Of a DNA stretch of 64,000 bases, positions 25,556-36,800 are shown piece after piece. The first letter of the stretch is position 1, and each line of letters opens with the position of its first letter. The position numbers and the translations under genes were made by a program. The notes below the pieces were generated by a model, which did no database searches, had not been told where the DNA came from, and saw only the letters and a list, made by a program, of their open reading frames with translations. The stretch spans positions 11,505,984-11,569,983 of the forward strand of contig NC_092564.1 of the NCBI RefSeq assembly GCF_037975245.1. Reading direction: 5' to 3'. The DNA is from Apostichopus japonicus. Taxonomy: Eukaryota > Echinodermata > Holothuroidea > Aspidochirotida > Stichopodidae.

Positions 25556-25747
25556 CTAATCCGTGGTATCGGTTCGCGTCAGTCCGGTATACAAAATGTA
25601 AGCAAAAATTAAACCGATTAATAGGAAACAAAGCGACACAATCAGACTGGTCCCTACATTGGGTTTATTTTCTAGGTAATTAGTCGATTTGCTCTTATCG
25701 ATATTACCACTTTGTGAGTGAGATGGGTTCATTTTCAACTTCGCCAT
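25556..25747 (-). CDS. MAKL anchor exon A (63-residue single-pass membrane peptide)
   Basis: From the ATG at 25747 this reads MAKLKMNPSHSQ, a polar tail, a helix (LIVSLCFLLIGLIFAYILY) and TGLTRTDTTD followed by TAG. The layout matches the other anchor exons: tail, helix, then G-L-T. A strong donor (ACGAAT|gtaagt) lies about 30 nt past the stop, so as read it encodes a 63-residue membrane microprotein with introns in its 3' UTR, or else a decayed alternative first exon. An ATG 13 codons earlier is also in frame. Confidence 0.5.
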   Translation of the reverse strand: MAKLKMNPSHSQSGNIDKSKSTNYLENKPNVGTSLIVSLCFLLIGLIFAYILYTGLTRTDTTD

Positions 25748-26743
25748 GTTCCTTTTTGTCCACCTATATATTATTTTCTCGCCCAAGTTGTGTTGTTCGT
25801 TAAACTATAAGAGACAGTCTCATGTATTACATGTAAATGGATAAGTATACGGGGTAACATGTTGAACACGCTAAACCTATTATCTAGTTTGGCGTTCATC
25901 TTAATTGATTGTTAGTAATTTAAGGCGTGTTTAACTTGAGTAGATCATCAACTAGATTCGTGTTTGTCTAAAGACTTTTATATGGTCTGCTCAAGAAGCG
26001 ACGAATTTGTTTGAACGAGTCTATTTCGATAAATTAAGGAAGTATAATACAGGTTATTTCTTTCAAAAGTAAAAACAACATATCAGTATTCATTAATCTT
26101 CATATGGTGGAAATTCGTAGAGTCTGTTCTACGCTTATTCCAGCAATCGCAAACCGTCTATTTTCAGAATAACATTCGCTATAGGTTTGGGTCAATCTGT
26201 CAGTCAATTCACCAAAGTTGGTCTAAATAAAGTATTTGTAGTTATATATAGCTAACATGATGATTTTAGTGCTGATTTGTACAAGCAAAAATTTTCAACA
26301 AAAGGTTTTGCATATAAGATTTTGAATTCGAGAATACGAAAATAATATTTCCGAGAAGATATATGATAAAAAATATGGACGTAGTACAAACCTTGACCGA
26401 AAATTACGATCTACCAAAGTTTAACACTTAAACCGTCAATGTTTACATAAAATATGCAAACCCACAACAACGTAGCGAAATGTAAAGTTTTATGTTAGTT
26501 CCCACAACCACCCTTCTACTCGATTGCAAATGATTTTCTTGCGTGCACATGTCAAATAAATCATATAGTCTCTTTGCCGGGGATTTCAGCCATTCGCCCT
26601 ATCTTGCAATCTTAGAAATGTTATTTACAGTCGTGGCCTCCGATATCTTGCTTGAAATAAATTACTTAAAGGCTACTTGTTAAATTTTGTTTTACTTACT
26701 TTTTCGGTTAGAATTTTCTTTATATGTTTTCCAGCTCGTCCCG

Positions 26744-26929
26744 TTACCACGTGTCCGTTAAACCAACGTAAAGAATCCACACTATGAACCCAAGTATAAC
26801 CAACAGACATATCAGAGTAAGGGAGCTGGCAGGTAAATTACAAGAATTGTCAAGTTTATATCCGTGACTTCCATTGTTTGACTTTTTCCCACTTTCAGCT
26901 CCTGTAAATGCGGTCTCTAATTTCGCCAT
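26744..26929 (-). CDS. MAKL anchor exon B (61-residue single-pass membrane peptide)
   Basis: ATG at 26929. MAKLETAFTG, a polar tail, a helix (LTLICLLVILGFIVWILY), then VGLTDTW and TAA. It is a paralogue of the unit at 25.6 kb: same MAKL start, nearly the same length, same GLT plus T-D-T end. A phase 2 donor (ACGTG|gtaacg) overlaps the stop, and a stronger gtaagt lies about 45 nt beyond it. Whether it is spliced or translated as a 61-residue peptide cannot be settled from sequence. Confidence 0.5.
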   Translation of the reverse strand: MAKLETAFTGAESGKKSNNGSHGYKLDNSCNLPASSLTLICLLVILGFIVWILYVGLTDTW

Positions 26930-27026
26930 TTTTAGATTTATTAGCGTACGTCGGTTTCTGATATTTTTGTGGTTCCGTTAAAGTAGTCGAATACTGTGAT
27001 CGAAATGAATTAAAATCAGTGACTGA

Positions 27027-27032
27027 TTTATA
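27027..27032 (-). promoter_or_regulatory. Possible TATA box for anchor exon B
   Basis: Minus-strand TATAAATC about 100 bp upstream of the ATG at 26929. AT-rich context makes chance matches common. Confidence 0.25.
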
Positions 27033-29105
27033 AATTGCTGAAGTAATGCCTTTAAACCGTCAAAAATAACACCTTTCTTTTTATCAGGTCGCAAGCTCAT
27101 CAAGTCAATATTTTTACTAGGGGAGAGGTTGCCTCATTTTTACATCAACTCTTCGGATCGAACTCCACTCTACCAAATCAATCGCCTTTATTTATACTTG
27201 GGATTAGGATTAAAGGATAAACACTGTAATCTAGTTCCTTACTTGTGAATGTTCGATAAATGAATAAAATTCACCGGACAAACAGTTATGCCCATCGGCG
27301 TACGGGGCGAGAGGTTTGGAAGATCACCCCCCCCCCCCCCCAAATAAAAGTAAGTGTCGAATTCAGGCCATTTGCTCTCTACTTTTCGGGGCAAATTTAA
27401 CCAAAAATTCAGGTCATGATGTTTGCCAATCAGGGAAAAGTTTCAGGGCGCTCACCTTCCGCCCCCCCCCCCCCGCTCCCTGTATAATTGAATAAGAGGA
27501 AGAGGAGCAGGCAGAAGAGTAGAAGAATTAGGAGTAGGAGGAGGAGAGAGAGAGGGGGAGGGGACGAGGGAGGGGGAGGCGGATGTTGGTCGGTAAAGGA
27601 GGGGACGAGTCAACGAGAAGACACTTTATACAGATCACATGTTAAAGATCAACTTAATTGCCAGTAGAAAGAAAGAGTGATATCGGTCAAATATATATTT
27701 ATTACACTCTCAACATTTGATCAGCTCGACAAAATAGTACCTTACTATAAACCGTTAATAATTATAGGCTACAACGTCCATAAGTTTCCATATCTTTCCT
27801 CTGTAGGAGGGCCTTCATTTCCGGGCACATTTGCTTTCAAACATAACAGGTATGGCCTTATGCCGATTTCGTTGGCGCTGCACCAGTATCTAATCACTAC
27901 CTCAATATCATATCTTCATTTTCCATATAGTCTTATATAAAATATACGCGAATGTTTATCCCTCTCTCCAAATCATAATGTATGAGGGGGGGGGGGGGGC
28001 TACATAGATCCCTAACCCATGTATATTCGCGGTGTTACCCCATGCACGTCTAAAACCGGCCTCAGTATTGTTCTTGATTCCTCTTAAAATATGTAATATT
28101 AAGTACAACAGGATAACAGGATTCATTTGCCCTGTCCTCCCTCAATCGCTACTTTACATGTTAAACCGAAGAAGGACTGCGTTAATGATAGGAATTATTA
28201 ATGGTGACATTTTAATGAAACTTGAATGAAACGGAAATATTTTCATCATGTAATCGAATTCAAATTTGATGTGTTTCTTTTTCTTTTCGATGAAGGAATC
28301 GACTGAGAATTACTGCAAAATATTACATTTATTGAAGAATAAAATATAGTTAAACAAACACAGTTAAACATGTAGATTGTTAAAGAAAATTCAGAAACTA
28401 TTATTTTAGCATACAAAGATCATGAATCGCCACGTATATGTCGTAGGCAACACTCATCAAGGGATATATACCCTCCGGGTTGACGTCATTAAGCGAACGT
28501 CTCTATATAAGTAAAACAAATAATCTTTATTCTGCAATACAGAGACATTTAAAAGTTTATTGCGTAATTTGTTCGTTTCGTGGAATTTTGGAGAAAGTGA
28601 AATTGAAATCCCCCGCAATTGTATCAACCGAGTCTTGCTTAACTCAAATGGACTCTATCTTCATTGATCAGTACCTTCATAGCTTCTTCTCAATGATTAG
28701 GAGTCCCATTCAGGTTCTTGAATTTCATTCAGTAAAACACGTGTGAAGTGACCAGATTCACATCTCATTAAAGGTCTATAAAAATGGCAGTTTTCATCGC
28801 TTCGCGAATCTTGGAGAATGTCTGAAAAAATCCAACGGTATCATTCGTCGTCTTCAGGAATCTATGGCGTAAAGGAATAACAAAAACAAAATGACATATA
28901 CTTATCATTGTCACATTATTGTGGTATGTGAAACACATTTGGTTCAAAAAGGTTATGCCACGGGTTATAAAATACCATGGTCTGTTTTAAAAAAAAAATT
29001 GAAATAGTGACAATATTAACATGCAATCACATGAAACTCACTGATCTATAGAGCAACCGATGATGTAACACAGGTGAAGGGCAGACATGTGATACATTAC
29101 TACAT
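27033..29105. other. No gene seen; purine-rich and poly-C tracts
   Basis: Contains poly-C runs near 27330 and 27465, a GA-rich tract at 27485-27610, and a poly-G run near 27990. No supported exon. Confidence 0.5.
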
Positions 29106-29720
29106 AACACAACCTCTAATGGTACTCCATGGAGCTGCAGCAACCATACATGGTAACTCTATCGTCCAACAACTCCCCATAGTGATTAAATCCATGTTGC
29201 TGCAACATTAATGGTTTCACTATGATTATTGCAGCCGTCCATCATATGGTAACATAATGGTGTTAAAACATTCGATAGTAGTTTCTTAAAACCACCATGG
29301 TACCTCCATGGTGATGTTACCCTACCTAAAGTAACTCCATGGAGCTGCATTCTTAAATGGTGACGTCACGGCGTTGAAGCCGTCCTTAGAAACCCTACGA
29401 TGCTACAACCCTCCATGGTAACTCGATGGTGGTAAAACCACCCATGGATACGCCATTATGCAGCATTCCTCCATGATAACTTCATATAACTAGAACCCCT
29501 CCACCTTTCATGGTGCTACCACCCTCCATGCCAACTGCATGGTACTACAACCCTCCATGGTAACGTCATGGTACTACAACCTCCCATGGACTCTCCATGC
29601 TGCTGACACTCTCCATGGTTATGCCATGCATGGTGCAACAGCCGTCTACGGCACCCTCCGCATTGTGCTACAACCCGCCATGCTAACTCAGATGTGGTAA
29701 ACAGCTACAAGCCTTTATGC
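29106..29720. repeat. Degenerate CCATGG-rich tandem repeat
   Basis: Units of about 30 bp of the form 'ccctccatggtaactccatggtactacaa', strongly diverged, repeated across about 600 bp with many CCATGG palindromes. Confidence 0.85.
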
Positions 29721-30904
29721 ATGTCCAATCCACCTGAACAGTTCCAAAGACACCTTTCGTGCTTGTTACTTTAATGAGAGATTTTAAAATTTTGTAACTA
29801 GTTTCTTTGGAAATTAATTATACACCCGTAGATTACAGGGCTCTTTAATCATACACCAAATATAATGACAGAAAGGAAATAAACACGACAGAAATATAAA
29901 CAGGCTTAGCGAATGTAAACAAAGCTCCCATGTTATCTTAGGTAACAATCCCTTTAACGATAACACTATACAACTGCATCCCACACGATTACTGACGTAA
30001 GCTTGTCGTTGGTAAATGCTTCACCGCATGACCTCTGCCTTGATAACCTCATACTAACACATTCAGCGTTTACTTTGAAGCATTTTAATAGACAATTAAC
30101 TTGTAATAGAAAGTAAACCACTTGGTCTCAATTGCACATATGCAGAAAGATCTAGGAAGCACGTACAGGCTACAAAGTCAATGGTAATTTTGTTGAAGCG
30201 ATGTTATGCTAAAAATATATCTATTTTCCCTTTTTCTCCTCAAACTCTAATGTTATATCTCTCCTCCCGCCCCCCCCCCCCCCCATTCTATCTCTTGGAT
30301 ATGTTATGTGTATTCCAGTAATTGTTCCTCCTTTATGATTTATAGAATATTCTAATATTGTAGAATTATAATATTTATGAAGGACGTACAGAATGATGAA
30401 AGTAATAAAACAAAAAACAACAATGAAACGATTTGCACTGAATATTCTTTCGAAACACATCATTATATATGATCAAACAAATATAACATTAAATGGTCGG
30501 CGTGGGCCGGTGATGGTTGAGCAGGAAGTGGGGATATGATATTTAGATGTTTAGATAATATGTTATGTCGAACTGGGGAGGGGGGGGGGGTGTCTAAGGG
30601 GAGCTTTAGATGCAAAATGTTGTTTTATTTTTGCAACGTTTGAACCAAGTTGAATGATTTTCAAATACTAAGGTTTGTACTGTATATAAAGTCATATGTA
30701 TTTATGTACTGTACACTATGGATGTCTGTAATATTCGTCTGTCAGTGAGGGGGTGGGGTGATTACGTCCCCTCCCTCCGATGTACACCATGGTTAAGTCC
30801 ATGGTTATAAGGGTCTGAGAGACCTGTATCCATTATGCAGCAATAGAAATGAAAGTCCAAACTTTTATCGCAAAGTTGAGTTTGGAATTTGTATCATGTA
30901 CTAC

Positions 30905-31310
30905 AACATGTCTGCTTGCAACAGAACCGACGTAACGTCCGGTCGGAGGACTATCTTTAACAATCGTGCTTGCAACTGAAACGACCGACTGTTTTCAACA
31001 TTCTTGCTGATAGCCAACAGAATCGACCGTGTTTAATAGATCTCCTTGAATATGACTTATGGGCCAACTGAACTACGGTCCTTTACCATTCGATCCTATA
31101 ACCCTACCGACCGACCGTCTTTAACATTCCTGTACATGACCCAGGAAACCGATGGTCCTTAACATTCCTGCTTATTATCCAGCCGACAGATCGTTTTTAA
31201 TATTCCTGCTTGCTAATACTATTAGTCAACTGTCCACCTCTTTAACATTCCTGCTGATAACCCAGCCAACCGACTCGTCACAGTTAATATCCTGCTAATA
31301 AAACCGCAAA
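30905..31310. repeat. Degenerate repeat, about 55-bp unit
   Basis: Recurring 'ctttaacattcctgct', 'gataacccagccaac' and 'cgaccgac' blocks, about seven diverged copies. Confidence 0.85.
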
Positions 31311-32285
31311 GACCATAGCTATACGGTTTTTTAATTAAGACATTTTTGTTTAAAATTGTAATGGAGATTAATATGATGTTTATTCAAACTTGTTGTTTTA
31401 GAGCACATCATCTCAAGTACTGTCTTTGTACATATAGTCAGACACATCAGGTTGCTTAGCAACCAAACCGTCATACGGTATCAACTTCGGTTTCAAGAAA
31501 GCTCTCCATCTAATCATGCATGCTATATCGACCGAATGTTGTTTATTAAGCAATGCATCTTCTTCGGTCGAAGAGAGTATATGTTAGGCCCAACAATCTT
31601 TAGAACTATCACAGGGCAAAACAGTTCTGTTCCAGATGTCTCATAAAGGAACAAACAAAATAATACTTTCATTACTGCGTGTTGATACTTCAGTAATAAG
31701 TACCTTCAATATCATTTAAAAGGAAACTATAGTTCTAATGCTCTAGCATCTATTTTCACCATCGGCCTTAAAGTATACACTATATATTCAACTAGGCATC
31801 TCTTTATATTAATTCTTAAAGATATACATGTTTTCTTATGATGACATGTCTGTATGTAGCGAGTATTTCAATCTAGTAACGGTAAGTGTTCAAATGAGAT
31901 GTTGGATCGCTTAAAGCTAACCTAGTAGTGTATTCATCTTGCTGATGGTGTTTCCGTTCATTAAAACATTACCTCTGGATAACTTTCAAGAGTCATGTGG
32001 TTAGATAGCGATTAAATAGAATAAAACACTCTATCGATATTAAGGGACTGAGTAAGACCTAAAAGCAGTGAAAATGACTGTCCTTACAATGTGATCGGTA
32101 TGATTAACGTGAGTTTTTTTTTATCTATTCACAATGATCGGTACAAGATTGAGTTTTGTAATCTGCCACTATATAGAATGAAGTAAAAAAAAATAGTTGA
32201 ATCAGATTTTTCTTTGGGGGGGGGGGGGAGGGGGTGATAATAACCAGTTGTGACTGATAATTTCCAGTCTAAGTTTTCCACTCAC

Positions 32286-32516
32286 CCTGTATGGATACAG
32301 GAACTTTCTCCATCTTCTTCCAGCTCTCCCTTCTCCTTCCGGTCCAGGCATCGTCACACCAAAGTAAATCACTGTCGCGTATACGCACGCAATGATGAAA
32401 ACACAGAATACAACTATGTATGTTGGTCTATTTCCTCTTTGCCACGCTGGCTTCATCCATATCTCAGCAACCTCTTCGTCTTCCTCCTCTAGATCACCAC
32501 TACCGATGCTCGACAT
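32286..32516 (-). CDS. Anchor exon C (acidic tail and transmembrane helix)
   Basis: ATG at 32516. An acidic tail (SGDLEEEDEEVAEIW), then a basic stretch, a helix (YIVVFCVFIIACVYATVIYFG) and VTMPGPEGEG leading to a strong donor CAGG|gtgagt. That donor is phase 0, unlike the phase 1 of the distal anchor exons, so direct splicing to Kunitz 1 would shift frame. A weaker phase 1 donor (TTTG|gtgtga) follows the helix. A TATA-like element lies about 40 bp upstream of the ATG. Likely an alternative first exon or the start of a separate type II protein. Confidence 0.6.
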
Positions 32517-32550
32517 CTTGAGAGGCAGAGATCAGATTTGAGCAACAACG

Positions 32551-32562
32551 ATATATATATAG
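32551..32562 (-). promoter_or_regulatory. TATA-like element for anchor exon C
   Basis: Minus-strand TATATATATA in a GC-flanked context (GGCTATATATATATCG), 35-46 bp upstream of the ATG at 32516. The implied 5' UTR would be very short. Confidence 0.45.
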
Positions 32563-33250
32563 CCGGACGAGTGAGTGGATTATCTCCGGTTAAAAATCAA
32601 AGCACAAACCTGCTAAGAGTGAAAGCCTGAACGATCGATCGAGAGATTTGTTCAGAAGGACTAAAATCTGCCCTCGTCTTTCAGAACATATTTAAAATTC
32701 GTCACTTAGATGCATCGCTCCTTCAGGCGAGGAGATAGATATGTTGACGTGATTTATGTCCTAAACTGAGATAGGAATGACTCGTGCGGGTAAAAAATAT
32801 ACATAAAATTAATCATTGACTTCGGTGTTCGTGTTTCAATAGATTTGACTCTATACAGTGAGTGAGAGCTTGAAGGTATAACGTTATATATATTGCACAG
32901 CGGATCTTAGACTTTCGTTTTGTTTGTATTATGTGTAAATAACCTCGCCAAAATCATGCAAGGAGTGAAATGGCCAACCGGCGACGGTTGTGTAAATTGT
33001 ATGAATTTAAAGAGACCGTATACTATATATATATATATGATTAAAAGTGTTGTTATATAGGCAATATCCTGTACTTTATAGACGTTCTGTTATGGGCTAT
33101 GGACATACCGATCAACGTCAACTATGCCTCACTTTTGTGTATATAGTTTGAAATTATTGGCGTAGTTTAGTACCTTGTGTAACTATGACAACATAAGTCA
33201 TGAACCGTTCTATTTATAGAGATGAAAGCTCAGTGATTATGAAGAAACGT

Positions 33251-33350
33251 TTTCATACCATGTCATAATGTGAGTGCGTGAAATAGATTATAACAGACTA
33301 TTGTAGTTTCATACCATGTAATCATGCGAGTGAATGTAATAGATTATCAC
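33251..33350. repeat. Tandem duplication, about 50-57 bp
   Basis: 'tttcataccatgt.ataatg.gagtg' to 'aatagattat' occurs twice in succession. Confidence 0.8.
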
Positions 33351-33369
33351 ATTGTGTAAAAGTAAGTTG

Positions 33370-33408
33370 GCCTGACGTTTCGATCCTAGCAGGATCTTCT
33401 TCAGAGGC
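33370..33408 (-). ncRNA. Degenerate hammerhead-ribozyme-like motif
   Basis: Minus strand: CTGAAGA core, stem II GATCC/GGATC with one extra A before it, GAAA, palindrome ACGT and GTC, closed by a GCCT/AGGC stem I. This has the layout of the minimal, dimer-type hammerheads known from Penelope-like retroelements, with a one-base insertion. A second, broken copy lies at 42957. Confidence 0.5.
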
Positions 33409-33625
33409 TAAATGACAGGTAACAGTAACAGAAGGGACACAAACACGCACAGAATACAGACAGGTTAATGAGCACGGTGAACACGATGAGATACATGTAA
33501 GGGATTAGTAGACAAGGGATGGAGAGAAGAAAGCAACAAGGGAAGACTGGAGAGGTAGGAGATAAACAGTGGAGGGACAAAGGGAGGATTAAAGGAACGG
33601 GGTAGGGAATAAACTGGAGAAGGAC

Positions 33626-33872
33626 AAAGACAGAAAGGTGTGGAGAGAAAGTAAAAAAGGGGTGGAAGAGAGCTGTGAGAAGAGGAGTGATGGAGAGGGG
33701 GGGGGGGGGGAGAGGGAACAAAGGGAGAAGGGGGGGGCAGAGGAAAAGTTAGTCATATTCTTGCTGAATGGTGAGCCCATGAGGTTGAATGGTGCGAAGG
33801 CGTTGCATCCACAGCCTCATGGGCTAACTTCCAACCCTCTTTTCCCTTTCTCTCCACACCTTTCTGTCTTTC
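33626..33872. repeat. Inverted repeat with 26-bp perfect arms
   Basis: AAAGACAGAAAGGTGTGGAG plus GAGAAAG-type continuation at 33626-33651 is repeated exactly in reverse complement at 33847-33872. The arms continue imperfectly inward for about 17 bp. A separate 11-bp inverted repeat (AGCCCATGAGG) forms an inner hairpin at 33774-33826. The left arm lies in a purine-rich tract. Confidence 0.85.
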
Positions 33873-36800
33873 ACGTTAATTTTACTTTCGGTTACATTCT
33901 TGTAATCTTTGTTCCGCAATATATACGCTGGGGAGTAATATATGTAGTCGGTTTAGGTTACCTAACTTGATGCTTCCCCCTTTGTTGTAAATAGCTCATA
34001 ATATGTTTTCTTATGTAAATAATGAGATGCGTAAAAGTTTATCTCTGAAAGCGTGGTCACATCTAACAAAATTATTATTGACCTGTTGAAATATCTTGCA
34101 AACAATCGTTCCTTAAAAGTTACAAAAGATCTCACTAAATTCACATGTAAGCACCCTTGATTCCTTGTATACCCCCCCCCCCCCCGGCAGGTAGTCGATA
34201 ACATCCACAAACCGAACCCCTCCCAATTACAAAAGAAAAACAAGGCTTGTATGGACATCAATATCAACCCAAATACTAATACATACACAACAGATGATTT
34301 TTTTAATGTTTACTTGTACTGTATTCCAGGTTTACAGTTCTTCGTCGGTGAAAATTTGATTTAGGGTTAAAGGAGAGGAACTTACGAGGAAGGAGGGAAG
34401 GGAGAGGAGGTAGGGAGGGGGAGGGGATGGGTGGGGCAAGGTTGGTCAGTGCGTTAACGTATATAGATACTAAAACTGCGAACAGGAACCGGATAGGGTG
34501 ACGATGTTGTGAATTAAAACATTTCGAGTCATCATAACATGGTGACGTCATCTAGATTTGCGATTGGAAAGTCCCTGAAATAAACCCTTCCAGGAACTTT
34601 CCGTATATATCATTGCGAAATTTAAAACGGTTCAGACTAAATGTTAGTTGACTGATCTACTGACTATAGATCACTAGAAGCTACTAGTAGAGTCCATCAC
34701 TTCTGAGGGGACTAGTGCGGTGTCCCTTCTACGGTCCCCACCCTTATACCCATCACCTCTCCCTTATAAAAAAGAAAAAAAAGAAATGAAAGAAAGCACC
34801 GGGGCTCTGATTTCGGATTTTATTTCTTACACTTTCTATATCTTATATACATTCAAAAATTCGTGGATATTCATGATAGTGTCGTAATAAAAGTCCATAC
34901 CATATCATTCCTTCCTATTAAACTCATTAATTTAAAACTTGACAAGCAACAAAAGAATAATTATGTTATAGAGAGATCGTTAGATCTCGTGAAACATCAA
35001 ATAGTTATCAAGGGTTTGTTGACCTTTAAATTATCTGTAAAAAATACTGAATGTAACTAAAACAAAAACCTGGAAAAAAAGGCAAAATATTAATATATTC
35101 TTTCGTCACTTTCGATAATTTGAAGTTCCCCGTATAAAGTCGTACGTTTGTCTTAAGGCTGCAGGTAATACATCAACATGATTTAAAAAGGTACCAAAGG
35201 ATTCTTCAACAAACTCATGAATGATTTTCTTTGCTATATATGAAAGATTTTACATGAATCCATCGGTGAAAAAATTGAATTTCTTAGTCCGTGTAACAAC
35301 GTTAGGCAGAATTTTTGTAATGCAACGTATACTGTGAAGGGGGGGGGGGGGGTATTGGGGCGAGAAAATGTGTCCTAGTCCAGTCCATCCCGTGTTCATC
35401 ATAGTTGTGTCACTAATTTAAGCTATCGAGAAGAGAGAAGAGGAGGGGAGGAGAGGGGGGGGGGTCCATGTCACTGTACTTTTGGCTTATTCCATCTCCC
35501 ACGTCCTTTGTTTAATCTTCACAAGCAACTTATTTCACCTATACACTGCTATTACAATTATTCATTGGGAGTAGGGAGGGGGTGGGGGAGGGGACACTAT
35601 TAAGGTGGTGAGATTCTCTCTCCAGAATGTTACCGATTTGCTTGATTAGGAAATATTGAAGAAACTGTTTGGTTTATTTGTGTTTGTGACTAAACATCAG
35701 TTGTTAAAATAATTACAGACCTATCTATTTTGTTTCGTCCTGTATCATGTCTGTAGTAAATCCAAACCATTGATTGTATTATCTTTTGAATACATATAGA
35801 TATTAAATATGAAAATTAAATTGCTAATCAACATCATTTATATACCGCCCGGAAAATACAATATATTCGAGATGATTTTATACCAAGAAACATGTCAACA
35901 TAAGCAACAAGACGAATTCATATTAGTTGGTGATATTTCATCTGGATCATCCTCTCACTACCCTAAAATGTCTGCTCTTAACGATGAGAGATCTTATCAA
36001 CTTTCTTATCCTGCTTATATCGTTCTCTGTGGCTGATAAAGCCACATTATACCAATCATGTTATTTGGCAGTTGTTCTCTAACTGGAGAAATTCCTTTTG
36101 TGGACAGAAGGAAATTATTCCACATGCAACTGTTAATCAAATCCAAAACTCTCAGTAAAACTGTTTAGTACGTACATTTATATAGAATTAAAGGTTCTAA
36201 TCATTACACATGTTACAAAAACGAAATAATAAATATATTTCAGGGATGATACATCTTTACGTTTTTTTACTCAAGGTAGATGAAATTTAATGTGTTTTTT
36301 CTTTTGCGATAAAGGTTTACAGCTGATCGGCAGATGAAGATTTCTCTTGGATGATTTGATCTCTAGTTTCTTCCGAGTCGATGAAGATGAGGAAAAGCCA
36401 GCCAATGTCGATGAAATTGAGAGAGAGATGAAAACCGAAAGAAATCTTCTCGATCAAATGATGAGAAACTAGATTCTTTATTGGTATATTATCCCATCTG
36501 TATGATTATTGATATTTTATATTGATTTCGTATTGATTCTGTTTATGGTTGTTTCTCATCATTTCTAGCACCATACGTCGCTTCGATCCATTGTGTCCGT
36601 CCGGCACTCCGTCATACCTGATCAATCTGAAATGAATTTATGAAAGGAAGTTATTTTCATTAACTGCAGAAACGAAACTTTTTTGACAGCCTATAATAGA
36701 TTTCTTCGGTTGCTATAGCAATATTAATGTTCATTGACCGATAAGCTCGTCGCGAACTGCCCGACGGATCACGAGCCTAGCCGACTCAACTCGACCGTCG

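Noticed and set aside
28480-28746. Plus-strand ORF of 88 codons
   Set aside because: No recognisable domain and AT-driven composition; probably chance.
30221-30463. Another type II membrane first exon (helix FIVVFCFITFIILYVLHKYY)
   Set aside because: No usable splice donor follows the helix, the frame ends in a poly-C run and stop, and it lacks the GLT or PIFR segment of the other anchor exons.
36335-36474. Acidic plus-strand frame (DDLISSFF ... DQMMRN, then TAG), perhaps a secreted-peptide precursor with a signal-like ATG near 35985
   Set aside because: No donor joins the signal-like segment to it, and the best acceptor opens a different frame that stops at once.
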